Shown piece by piece: positions 1-7,966 of a stretch of 64,000 nt of DNA. Origin of the DNA: Eubacteriales bacterium (GTDB taxonomy: Bacteria; Bacillota; Clostridia; Lachnospirales; Lachnospiraceae); NCBI GenBank assembly GCA_030533405.1, contig JAUNJF010000002.1, positions 135,339 to 199,338 of the forward strand, read 5' to 3'. Position 1 is the first letter of the stretch. Each line of letters opens with the position of its first letter. A model generated the notes under the pieces. It was not told the DNA's origin, made no database searches, and saw only the letters and a list, made by a program, of their open reading frames with translations. Position numbers and translations under genes: made by a program.

Positions 1-1538
1 ATGGCAATAAATAACCATGCACGCTTCTTCTTGGATTTGAACATTTCCCATTCCAATGTTCTTTCCTGTTTTTTATGTCCCTTCTCATCCGAACGGGCAA
101 AATGCATACCTTCTTCTTCTCTTGTCACCAAATACTGTTTTTCTTTTCCAAAGAACCAGTAGCTATTTTTAAATCGATCACTCATGCGACTAAAGTGCGA
201 CTCATACATAAATCGAATACGAATCTGTTCTCCACCAACCTTTGCCACACAAAACATCGTTCCATCCCCTAAGTCATCAATTGGAAGCGATGCATGGAAG
301 GAATGCGCTTTAAAAATACTTGTTCCAAATACTTTCGTATGAGAATAACGCTCATTATATACAATTGGAACCTTCTTTCCATTATAGGTTAAATAGACTT
401 CCTCAGCCAAAGAGAACAACACAGAATTCACACTTCCGTCAATCTCTACCTTGGAATCTCTATACTCCATAAAAAGAATATTGGTTCTTAAGCTAGCTAT
501 AGTAGATAATACACTTCTACCCGCAACATAGACCGGTGCACCATCCTGATAATACTTATCAAATCGATAATCTTTTCCATACTTTAAGATTCCATAAATC
601 CATTTAATCGCATTATTGCTATCACACTCTGTAAGTTTCTTTGCATTAAAAATCACATTGTCATCTAATCGCTTCAACAAATTGCTGATATTTTCAAAGC
701 ATTCATCCACTTGCTCATCTTCCACAATATGTTTATTACGATTATTTAAATTCGCATTGATTCTGCTTCGAATACTAAACAACGCATGATACTGAATAAA
801 CTCTGGCACTTTTCCATATTTCTTCTCTAACTGGTCAAAATATGGCATCCAAAAATCAGTAAACGAACGTGTATAATAATCTAATTCATAGGTTCCCTCA
901 TAAAAAGCAATGTCTCCTTCACGTCCTGCGAAACTAAAATAGCTCATTGCCTTGATAAATACTAATTTTTTATGTGCAAGACACAAATCTAAGAAGAATT
1001 TACGTTCCACTTCTACCGCAACGTGCATATCAAAAGTATACTTTTTCAAAAACTCTGCCTTAAAAAAGGTTCCGCCCATATAAAACGGATAACATCGATA
1101 ATTGTTATCTAAATTTTCCTTGATTACGTCTTTGTTCGGGACATCGTTCGCAAATGCTCCCGACTTTTCGTTAGCCATAATCTTATTTAACATAAAGATT
1201 GCACTTTGCTTATTCTGTTCCATCGTCTTAAAAACAAAGTTCAAAGCACCCTCAGACCACAAATCGCCTGATTCCATACCAGTCACAAACTCGCCTGTAA
1301 CCTTTTTTGCAGCATTTTTATAAATAAACTCTTTATCTGCACGGCTCTCAATTTGAATTTTCTCAACTGAAATCAATGATTCATCAATTGTATCTAACGC
1401 ATCCAAATCCTCTTTTAATCCATACATCAAAAGTTGAATTGGTTGATTTGCTTTGACTACCTCTTGCTTTATACATTGAATGGTCTTTTCGCTTTCATTT
1501 TTTTGATTTGACACAATGAAAACAAGTGATAAACTCAT
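1..1538 (-). CDS. Glycosyltransferase family 2-like protein (3' end beyond window)
   Basis: The frame is open from the ATG at 1538 to the left edge, so about 512 residues are visible and the C-terminus is missing. The N-terminus (MSLSLVFIVSN) and the segment around residues 73-100 (A-A-K-K-x-TGEFVTGMESGDLW) resemble the GT-A fold of family 2 glycosyltransferases, with ESGD in place of the usual DxDD. The second half is not recognised. It is the last visible gene of the TagG/TagH/TarI operon, 19 nt after the epimerase, which suggests it adds a sugar to the same surface polymer. A good GGAGGAAGAA ribosome site precedes the ATG. The class is fairly secure; donor and acceptor are unknown. Confidence 0.72.
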   Translation of the reverse strand, partial: MSLSLVFIVSNQKNESEKTIQCIKQEVVKANQPIQLLMYGLKEDLDALDTIDESLISVEKIQIESRADKEFIYKNAAKKVTGEFVTGMESGDLWSEGALNFVFKTMEQNKQSAIFMLNKIMANEKSGAFANDVPNKDVIKENLDNNYRCYPFYMGGTFFKAEFLKKYTFDMHVAVEVERKFFLDLCLAHKKLVFIKAMSYFSFAGREGDIAFYEGTYELDYYTRSFTDFWMPYFDQLEKKYGKVPEFIQYHALFSIRSRINANLNNRNKHIVEDEQVDECFENISNLLKRLDDNVIFNAKKLTECDSNNAIKWIYGILKYGKDYRFDKYYQDGAPVYVAGRSVLSTIASLRTNILFMEYRDSKVEIDGSVNSVLFSLAEEVYLTYNGKKVPIVYNERYSHTKVFGTSIFKAHSFHASLPIDDLGDGTMFCVAKVGGEQIRIRFMYESHFSRMSDRFKNSYWFFGKEKQYLVTREEEGMHFARSDEKGHKKQERTLEWEMFKSKKKRAWLFIA

Positions 1539-1557
1539 ATTCTTCTTCCTCCGTTAT

Positions 1558-2643
1558 CTATACTTCCAATCCCTGTGCAATAAAGCTATCCACCAAACGC
1601 TTGTACATATCTGGCAAATCATATCTTGGTTCCCAGCCAAGACCCTTTAACTTATCTGCATTTAAGTGCATTGCCACATCTGGTGCATATCCATATGTGA
1701 GCTGATCCTCTGGTATATCAAATACTACTTTGACATCGCCATTTCCAATCGTATCAGCTACCATTTTCGCCATATCCTTAATCTGAATCGTTGTATTCGG
1801 ATTTGCGATTGTATATACCTCTCCGTCATTTCCTTTTAACAATACTGTCAAAATTCCAAGTACTGCATCCGCAGTATAACAATAATTACCTGTTGACTCT
1901 CCCTTTGTATGAAGCACAATATCTTTCTTGCCGAGTGCACTCTTTGCGAACTGTGCAAATACACGACCTTCATCCTTTGATACACCCGCACCAAAGGTCT
2001 GTGCAAGACGTGCCACCTTAACAGGCACCTCGTACTCATGTTTGTAAGAAGCACAGAGCAATTCACACATACGCTTTCCTTCTGAATAACAGCTTCTGAC
2101 ATTCATGACATCGATATAACCTAAATCATCCTCTTTCACTTCTTTCAAAGCCGGATCTGTAATACCAAATGCCTCCATAGATGAGATATATACCATACTC
2201 TCTACGCCACAATCCTTTGCCAAATTCAGCAAGTTTGTTGTTCCGTCGATTGAAGTCTTAATGGTTTCTACTGGCTGTGTCACAAAAATCTTAGAAGTGG
2301 TAACACTTGCGCAATGTACAATATAATCCACCTTTTTCTCCAATGAAATTGGTTGCATAATATCTGCCTTTACCAATTCTATATCTTTCCTTGCAAGCAA
2401 ATCACCAAATACCGTTTTTGCTTTTTCCTCATTTCGAACCATTGGCAAAATAGTCATTCCAAGATTTTTCTTACGATTACAGCATGCCAATGCTTTTACC
2501 AACATCGAACCGACAAGACCTGTTGCGCCTGTCACCAAAAATGACTTATTCTCTAATTTTTCAAAAGGAAGATTGCCATTTGCAATCGCCTCTAAATCCT
2601 CCTGCAAAATAGTATCCTGTACACTCTCTAACATGTTCTCCAT
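1558..2643 (-). CDS. NAD-dependent epimerase/dehydratase (extended SDR)
   Basis: This is an extended short-chain dehydrogenase that probably remodels a nucleotide-activated sugar or polyol for the surface polymer made by this operon. A Rossmann motif GATGLVG lies about 40 residues in, a VYISS segment holds the catalytic Ser region, and a YSEGK (YxxxK) motif sits near residue 190. The frame also opens at a GTG at 2652, but the ATG at 2643 is preferred because AGGTG lies six bases before it. The gene abuts the TarI-like gene, whose stop codon is at 2653-2655, so translation is probably coupled. The substrate cannot be read from the sequence. Confidence 0.82.
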   Translation of the reverse strand: MENMLESVQDTILQEDLEAIANGNLPFEKLENKSFLVTGATGLVGSMLVKALACCNRKKNLGMTILPMVRNEEKAKTVFGDLLARKDIELVKADIMQPISLEKKVDYIVHCASVTTSKIFVTQPVETIKTSIDGTTNLLNLAKDCGVESMVYISSMEAFGITDPALKEVKEDDLGYIDVMNVRSCYSEGKRMCELLCASYKHEYEVPVKVARLAQTFGAGVSKDEGRVFAQFAKSALGKKDIVLHTKGESTGNYCYTADAVLGILTVLLKGNDGEVYTIANPNTTIQIKDMAKMVADTIGNGDVKVVFDIPEDQLTYGYAPDVAMHLNADKLKGLGWEPRYDLPDMYKRLVDSFIAQGLEV

Positions 2644-2652
2644 CTCATTCAC

Positions 2653-3417
2653 CTACTCATTCTCGTGTCTGCGTGCATCCATACGATTTGTAAGTCCCAA
2701 ACCAAATGCCTGCTCATTTTCCTTATACTGAAGTAATGCACGATACATATATACATCCTCCGGTGTTGTAACCTTAATATTACCTCTGTTACCCTCTACC
2801 ATATGCACTGGAAGTCCCTGACTCTTTAAAATGGTACATGCATCTACCATATTTTCATATCCTTCCGGACGTGCACGAACCACATCATGCGCAGCAATAA
2901 TGTCCTTTAGCACAAAACTCTGTGGAGCCTGTGCAGCAAATGTATCTTTTCTGTAAGGAACGGAATCTACCTGTTTTCCATCCTTACTTAATAAAATAGT
3001 CTCATAACAAGCTGTACAAGTAATCGCATTACCATGTTCTTTTACACTATCAATATTATTTGCAATTACATCATAAGAAACAAATGGACGAACACCATCA
3101 TGAAGCAATACAACCGAATCATCTGGATTCTCTTCTTCCGCCTTCTTTAACGCATTATAAATACTATCCTGTGCAGTTTCTCCACCTGGAATTACCGATA
3201 CAACCTTACTCAAATGATAATCCTCTACCAATTCCTTCATATAAGAAACATAATCTTTCAAAATAGATACATAGATTTTATCAATCATCTTATGATACTG
3301 AAATAATTGCAATGTATGAATGATAATTGGCTTACCGTTAATCTCCAAAAACTGTTTTGGAACACCTGCTCCCATTCGAACTCCACTTCCTCCAGCAAAA
3401 ATAATTGCAATATTCAT
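2653..3417 (-). CDS. tarI: IspD/TarI-family cytidylyltransferase
   Basis: A 254-residue nucleotidyltransferase expected to join CTP to a polyol phosphate (ribitol-5-phosphate in TarI) to give the CDP-activated precursor used by the neighbouring phosphotransferase. The N-terminal loop FAGGSGVRMGAGVPKQF (residues 7-23) is the CTP-binding signature; HDGVRP, a PQSF segment and the C-terminal NIKVTTPEDV are typical of the IspD/TarI family. A GGAGGA site lies about 7 nt before the ATG. IspD of isoprenoid synthesis is a close relative, but the context (TagB-like enzyme upstream, TagGH exporter) favours TarI. The symbol is given by context, not proof. Confidence 0.82.
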   Translation of the reverse strand: MNIAIIFAGGSGVRMGAGVPKQFLEINGKPIIIHTLQLFQYHKMIDKIYVSILKDYVSYMKELVEDYHLSKVVSVIPGGETAQDSIYNALKKAEEENPDDSVVLLHDGVRPFVSYDVIANNIDSVKEHGNAITCTACYETILLSKDGKQVDSVPYRKDTFAAQAPQSFVLKDIIAAHDVVRARPEGYENMVDACTILKSQGLPVHMVEGNRGNIKVTTPEDVYMYRALLQYKENEQAFGLGLTNRMDARRHENE

Positions 3418-3449
3418 ATTATTGTTCCTCCTATATTTGTTCTCTATAC

Positions 3450-5183
3450 TTATACTATTTTATCATCAAAAATCTCAAACACCTGTTGATTCATACACTG
3501 ATTCGCGTCCGCAATCGCCTGAAGCTCCTCCACTGTTTCTTTTGGTAAATCACCCAAAATCAACCAGTCAATCACGCGGTCACTTGCGTTGGAATCCACA
3601 TAATCAAAATGATGCTCTACATACTGCTTTACTTTCTCTTCCTCAAAATCTTTATTACGAATCGCATCTAATAATGCATCAAACGTATGACAAATTTTAC
3701 CTGGTACAGATGCTTTGTAATCTCGATGGAATCCACGAGAAAATGCATACTGTATTTCATCAAATGCAAAAAACAACATCGGTTTTCCCATTAAAGAGTA
3801 CTCATAAATATTAGACGAATAATCCGATATTAGCAAGTCCGTCATATAAAATAAATCATTAATATCCGGATATTGATTCGCATCTACAAATTTATCCCGA
3901 TACCCTTCAGGAATTGGTACCTCCTGTGCAACCCATGGATGCATCTTAAATAATACCACATATTCCTCACCACATAATTCATACAAACGCTTAAAATCAA
4001 TCAATTCATATGGATACATGGCAGTCTTTTTATTGCGACCGCGATAGGTCGGTGCAAACAAAATTACTTTTTTATCCTTACACATCGGATACTGTTCATA
4101 TAACTCTTTTAATTTTTCTTTTTTATGATTCTGATCTAAAAATGCATCCATACGCGGCATACCTGTCGGCAACACCTGTTCATCCTGAATGCCCCAGACC
4201 TCTGAGAAAAATGGTGCAATCTGCTTAGAGCCAGCCACACCAAAATCATATTGACGATGTGCACTATATGGTGCAGGACATCCGTCATGCCCCCATCTGC
4301 TATAACCAGATGATTTGAATCCTGCTCCCGCATGCCATAACTGAATTACTTTGGTATTGTCATCTAATGTAAGCCAATCCAAAATCGGAGCATGATCATC
4401 TAATACCACAACCGAGCTCTGTGCTAATTTTTTCACAAGTAGCCACCATGATTTCATAGACTGTCGTGTTGCTGCTGCAGATCTAGCAGACTCCAAAATC
4501 GTGTAGGTTGACTCCATCTGTCTTTCCTTCATGCGATCTCTGACTGCAACCAGATTACGCCCTAATACATCACTTTGTTCTGACATAAACAAAACTGTAT
4601 TTTTTTTATTCCGATATTGTTTTGCATAGCACTGATAAATTGACCGTAAAAACGGACGTCTTTTTTCTTTGATTCTTGTCTTGATTGTTTTACGCTTTTT
4701 TCCTTTTGTCCCGCCTGGCATTCCTAGTCCAGTCTTTGCTGCCGGAAGAATTCTCATACGAAATGGGAGGGTATCCTCCCCTTCAGAAACATAAAACACA
4801 ACCGAAAATACATTTTTTTGTCTGTTATATAAAAATCCTCTCGAACAATCCTCCAGCCTGTTAACCAGATTCAAATCCGTTTCACACACAGCTAAATGGC
4901 GATTCCCCGCACATACGACAATCCAGTAATTACCACTTACAATGCAATGATTTTCTCCCTGATTTGTAACATTTAATCGAATCTGATAATTTCCATTGTC
5001 CTGCCTTTGTTGCCTGAACCTAGCCTTTGCTGCTCCGCTTTCATTTACTGCATAAAAGGTTAAATCTCCTAGCGACTCATCTGTAAGCTGTTCAATCCTA
5101 ATATCAAATGTTACAAAAATTCTCTCCCATACAATATTTGTAATTGTTGCTTTTACAAGTTGCTGCGTTATAACCTTTTTCAT
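3450..5183 (-). CDS. CDP-glycerol/ribitol glycerophosphotransferase family protein (TagB/TarL-like)
   Basis: A 577-residue enzyme predicted to transfer polyol phosphate from a CDP donor onto a teichoic-acid-like chain at the inner membrane face. The catalytic half begins near residue 195 and carries family motifs: QLWHAGAGFK (281-290), FAPTYRG (376-382), KMHPW (413-417) and SDYSS (453-457), followed by a P-M-L-FFAFD segment. The first 170 residues are a beta-rich N-terminal domain ending in a very basic stretch (GTKGKKRKTIKTRIKEKRR), which may bind membrane or polymer. Its ATG overlaps the TagH stop by 4 nt. Whether glycerol or ribitol is used cannot be told. Confidence 0.88.
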   Translation of the reverse strand: MKKVITQQLVKATITNIVWERIFVTFDIRIEQLTDESLGDLTFYAVNESGAAKARFRQQRQDNGNYQIRLNVTNQGENHCIVSGNYWIVVCAGNRHLAVCETDLNLVNRLEDCSRGFLYNRQKNVFSVVFYVSEGEDTLPFRMRILPAAKTGLGMPGGTKGKKRKTIKTRIKEKRRPFLRSIYQCYAKQYRNKKNTVLFMSEQSDVLGRNLVAVRDRMKERQMESTYTILESARSAAATRQSMKSWWLLVKKLAQSSVVVLDDHAPILDWLTLDDNTKVIQLWHAGAGFKSSGYSRWGHDGCPAPYSAHRQYDFGVAGSKQIAPFFSEVWGIQDEQVLPTGMPRMDAFLDQNHKKEKLKELYEQYPMCKDKKVILFAPTYRGRNKKTAMYPYELIDFKRLYELCGEEYVVLFKMHPWVAQEVPIPEGYRDKFVDANQYPDINDLFYMTDLLISDYSSNIYEYSLMGKPMLFFAFDEIQYAFSRGFHRDYKASVPGKICHTFDALLDAIRNKDFEEEKVKQYVEHHFDYVDSNASDRVIDWLILGDLPKETVEELQAIADANQCMNQQVFEIFDDKIV

Positions 5184-6133
5184 TCTTTCACAACCTCATC
5201 CTGCTCATTTGCATTCTGTTGTTCTGTTTCTATATTAGAAGTATTCTGTTCTTCTGCGTCTGCACCTGCCGCTTCCAATCTCTTCTTTTCTTCGCGCTTC
5301 TTTAATCTGTCTTCTGCCTTTTTGAGTTTCGCCTTCTTCTTCTGAATTCTTCGAGCTCTTCTCTCCTCGATACTCTCTCCCCAGTGTTCTTCCAAAATCG
5401 CCTCATATTTCTTTGCAATATCATCAATATCACCATAATCAACCAATGTTCCGTGATCCAAAATAATGGCTTTATTACACAAACGCTTTACCTGCGCCAA
5501 AGAATGAGACACAAAAAGAACGGTTACGCCACGATCAAACATATCCATAACCTTTTTCTCACTCTTTTTTCGGAACTTCGCATCTCCGACCGATAACACT
5601 TCATCCAAAATCAAAATATCTGGACAAACGGCTGTACACATTGCAAATCCCAATCGCGAACGCATACCAGACGAAAAATTCTTGATTGGTACATCTAAAA
5701 ATTCCTCTAACTCTGAAAATTCTACAATTTCATCAAATTTCTCATCAATAAATGCCTTTGTATATCCTAATTCTGCACCATAAAGATAAATATTCTCTCT
5801 TGCAGTATACTCTTTTTCAAATCCAGCACCTAGCTCTAACAATGGTGCCAATTTTCCTTTTTTCACAACATTTCCTTCTGTTGGTTTATATACACCTGCG
5901 ATTACCTTTAATAAGGTACTTTTTCCTGCTCCATTTAAGCCCAGTACACCTACACGGTCTCCCTTGTATATTTCAAAATCCACATCCTTAAGACCCCAGA
6001 ATACTTCGTATTCCTTGCTTCTTGAGAAAAACTTTACGACATATTCCTTCAAGGTATCTACTCTGTTCTTATTTAAATTAAATCGAATACTTACATTATT
6101 CACTTTTACAGCTACTTTTTTCTGTTCTTTCAT
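5180..6133 (-). CDS. tagH: Teichoic acid/polysaccharide ABC exporter, ATP-binding subunit (TagH-like)
   Basis: ATPase of a two-component ABC exporter that flips a finished surface polymer across the membrane. Walker A GLNGAGKST (65-73), signature SSGMR (154-158) and Walker B ILILDE (173-178) are intact. The ATPase core ends near residue 245. The last 70 residues are a highly charged Glu/Lys/Arg-rich helix followed by an acidic Gln/Asn-rich tail, longer than in a minimal ATPase and likely a coiled coil. It follows the permease by 8 nt and overlaps the phosphotransferase. Polymer type is inferred from the neighbours. Confidence 0.9.
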   Translation of the reverse strand: MKEQKKVAVKVNNVSIRFNLNKNRVDTLKEYVVKFFSRSKEYEVFWGLKDVDFEIYKGDRVGVLGLNGAGKSTLLKVIAGVYKPTEGNVVKKGKLAPLLELGAGFEKEYTARENIYLYGAELGYTKAFIDEKFDEIVEFSELEEFLDVPIKNFSSGMRSRLGFAMCTAVCPDILILDEVLSVGDAKFRKKSEKKVMDMFDRGVTVLFVSHSLAQVKRLCNKAIILDHGTLVDYGDIDDIAKKYEAILEEHWGESIEERRARRIQKKKAKLKKAEDRLKKREEKKRLEAAGADAEEQNTSNIETEQQNANEQDEVVKE

Positions 6134-6141
6134 ATCAACCT

Positions 6142-6930
6142 CTACATGTAAAGAATAAAATCATCTTGTTTCTTCTTAAAGAAAATCAAACCAATCACCA
6201 ACGAACCAAATGCCCATATTGCTGTATACAAAACAGATTGCATATCAATACTATATCCCAAAAATGCACCTCTGCATAAATTAATGACATGGTAAAGTGG
6301 GTTATAATTTAGTATCCACGCATATCCACTTTTTAATAACTTTTCTGGATAATAAAAAATGGCACTCATATACATAATCAAAAGCAAGGCAACATTCCAA
6401 AGATACTCAACATCTCTAAAAAATACATTTAATGTTGCCAAAATCATTCCAAATCCTGTCGACATCACAAGCAATAATATTAACGCTGGTATTACCTGTA
6501 TAATATGCCAAGTCGGCATTACACGACAATAGATTGTTACTGGAAGCAATACAATCATAGATATCAAATAAATGATAAAGTTATATAAAATCGCCGACAA
6601 CGGATACAAATATTTCGGTACATAAATTTTCTTAATCATGGATGCATTCGCATGAATGGAATTCGATGCAGCCTTTGTAGCACCAGAAAAGAAACTATAT
6701 GTCAATCGTCCAACAATCAAATACATTGGAAAATCTCTTCCATGATTTCCAAATAATGTTCCAAATACGATTACCCAAACACAGGTTGTCAATAATGGTT
6801 CAATCAAAGACCATAAAATACCCAAATATGAACGACGATACTTCAGTCGAATTCCTTTTTTCACCAACTCACTTAACAGGAAACTGTAATTATAAAAACC
6901 TTTAATATAATTTTTCAAAACTTCCTCCAT
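6142..6930 (-). CDS. tagG: ABC-2 type exporter permease (TagG-like)
   Basis: A 262-residue ABC-2 family permease with about six hydrophobic segments and no signal peptide, the membrane partner of the downstream TagH-like ATPase. The cytosolic N-terminus contains LKYRRSYLGILWSLIEPLL, the conserved amphipathic start of polysaccharide ABC-2 permeases, and the C-terminus is short and charged (FFKKKQDDFILYM). It is the first gene of the operon, directly behind the promoter at 6989-7017. Length and topology match the TagG/RfbA/KpsM class. Confidence 0.88.
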   Translation of the reverse strand: MEEVLKNYIKGFYNYSFLLSELVKKGIRLKYRRSYLGILWSLIEPLLTTCVWVIVFGTLFGNHGRDFPMYLIVGRLTYSFFSGATKAASNSIHANASMIKKIYVPKYLYPLSAILYNFIIYLISMIVLLPVTIYCRVMPTWHIIQVIPALILLLVMSTGFGMILATLNVFFRDVEYLWNVALLLIMYMSAIFYYPEKLLKSGYAWILNYNPLYHVINLCRGAFLGYSIDMQSVLYTAIWAFGSLVIGLIFFKKKQDDFILYM

Positions 6931-6988
6931 TCTACCACCCAGCCAACATTCTGGACCTCACAATTATACACCTATTCATGTCAGAGAA

Positions 6989-7017
6989 ATTATAAGCTAG
7001 GCAAGAAAAAAAGTCAA
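6989..7017 (-). promoter_or_regulatory. Sigma-A promoter of the surface glycopolymer operon
   Basis: Read on the minus strand, TTGACT (7012-7017) and TATAAT (6989-6994) are separated by exactly 17 bases and lie about 60 bp before the tagG start. This is near-consensus for the housekeeping sigma factor. It sits between the terminator of the upstream gene and tagG, so it probably drives all six glycopolymer genes to the left edge. Confidence 0.8.
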
Positions 7018-7042
7018 ACAATTACTCAATTACTCTATATAC

Positions 7043-7072
7043 CAAAAGAGTACCCAATCGGGTACTCTTTTG
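7043..7072 (-). terminator. Rho-independent terminator after the 183-residue membrane protein gene
   Basis: A perfect 13-bp stem (7043-7055 with 7060-7072) around a 4-nt loop. The arms end in A4 and T4 runs, so a U-rich 3' side forms in either direction. It lies 39 nt after the stop codon at 7111 and just upstream of the tagG promoter, separating the two transcription units. Confidence 0.8.
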
Positions 7073-7110
7073 CTGCAATTTATAGATGCAATCTATAATA
7101 TCATATCCAA

Positions 7111-7662
7111 TTAACAGAACTTAAATAATACTGATACAGTATGTTTAAATAATTTGTATAATACGAATGCTGTAGCAACTGCTTCTAAAGCAATCAATGC
7201 AATTGCAGCACCAATATTTAATGAACCCTGACTTTCTACAATTCTAAACTGTGATAAGTCATCTGTTGAAACATATAACTTTAATGTATTTCCTAATACA
7301 TAAGCAGATTCCTTTGCGTAAAGATCTTCAAGATCCTTAGTTAAAATAGTTTCTGTCTCCTGATGATGAATTAACATATCATTCATTAATGCTGTCTGTT
7401 TCTTGTTGTCTACAGAATACTCTATTTCAATTGTCTGATACATCAACGCATCGTAAATCTCATTACCATCTTCACCAATATGTGTTGAATATCTTGTTTC
7501 GACTGAGCCAGCTGTTGTAATCAATCCGTCTACTTCAATTTCATTTGGCGCCATTTCCGTTTTCTTCTGGATTTGTGATGCTGTTGCGATAATAGCAAAT
7601 ACACCTACCATTAATACTAAAACTGCAAGAATGATTGAACTTTTACTTCTCTTTGTTGTCAT
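7111..7662 (-). CDS. Membrane protein with two transmembrane segments, DUF3592-like layout
   Basis: 183 residues: a hydrophobic helix at about 9-28, an extracytoplasmic domain of about 110 residues rich in charged and polar residues (EVDGLITTAGSVETRYSTH...), and a second helix near 150-170. This TM-domain-TM layout with a short beta-rich middle recalls DUF3592 proteins, but I do not recognise it firmly. GGAGC lies about 9 nt before the ATG. It is a single-gene unit with its own terminator, followed by the glycopolymer promoter. Function unknown. Confidence 0.7.
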   Translation of the reverse strand: MTTKRSKSSIILAVLVLMVGVFAIIATASQIQKKTEMAPNEIEVDGLITTAGSVETRYSTHIGEDGNEIYDALMYQTIEIEYSVDNKKQTALMNDMLIHHQETETILTKDLEDLYAKESAYVLGNTLKLYVSTDDLSQFRIVESQGSLNIGAAIALIALEAVATAFVLYKLFKHTVSVLFKFC

Positions 7663-7966
7663 TTTCCCGTGCTCCTTTTCCTTTTTATTATAATTTATTA
7701 TTTGACCATGTCGTGTACTGTTTTATCACTCCGTCTCACGACATTGGCTATTGTATAGAAACATTAGGAAACTGTCAACAGCCTTGATTTTAGGGGTTTT
7801 TTGACCGTTTTTAGCACATTGACTATTTTTTATGCAAATTAAACATACCTTTTTAGTGAATATTTATTTCAATCCCCAAACAACCCCTTTTTGATGCATT
7901 CTTATTATTTGAAAATGACAAAAATAAATGAAAATTCACTCAAAATCTCTATCTAGTTTTTTTGTT
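7663..7966. other. 304-bp intergenic stretch without a recognised gene
   Basis: Very A+T-rich DNA between the pyruvyl transferase stop and the 183-residue membrane protein start. A TATAAT-like -10 is readable on the minus strand at 7687-7692, but no good -35 lies at a normal distance. No stable hairpin, repeat or convincing short ORF was found. Confidence 0.6.

Noticed and set aside
3320-3814. 164-codon plus-strand ORF
   Set aside because: Overlaps the convincing TarI- and TagB-like genes in antisense and has no family features.
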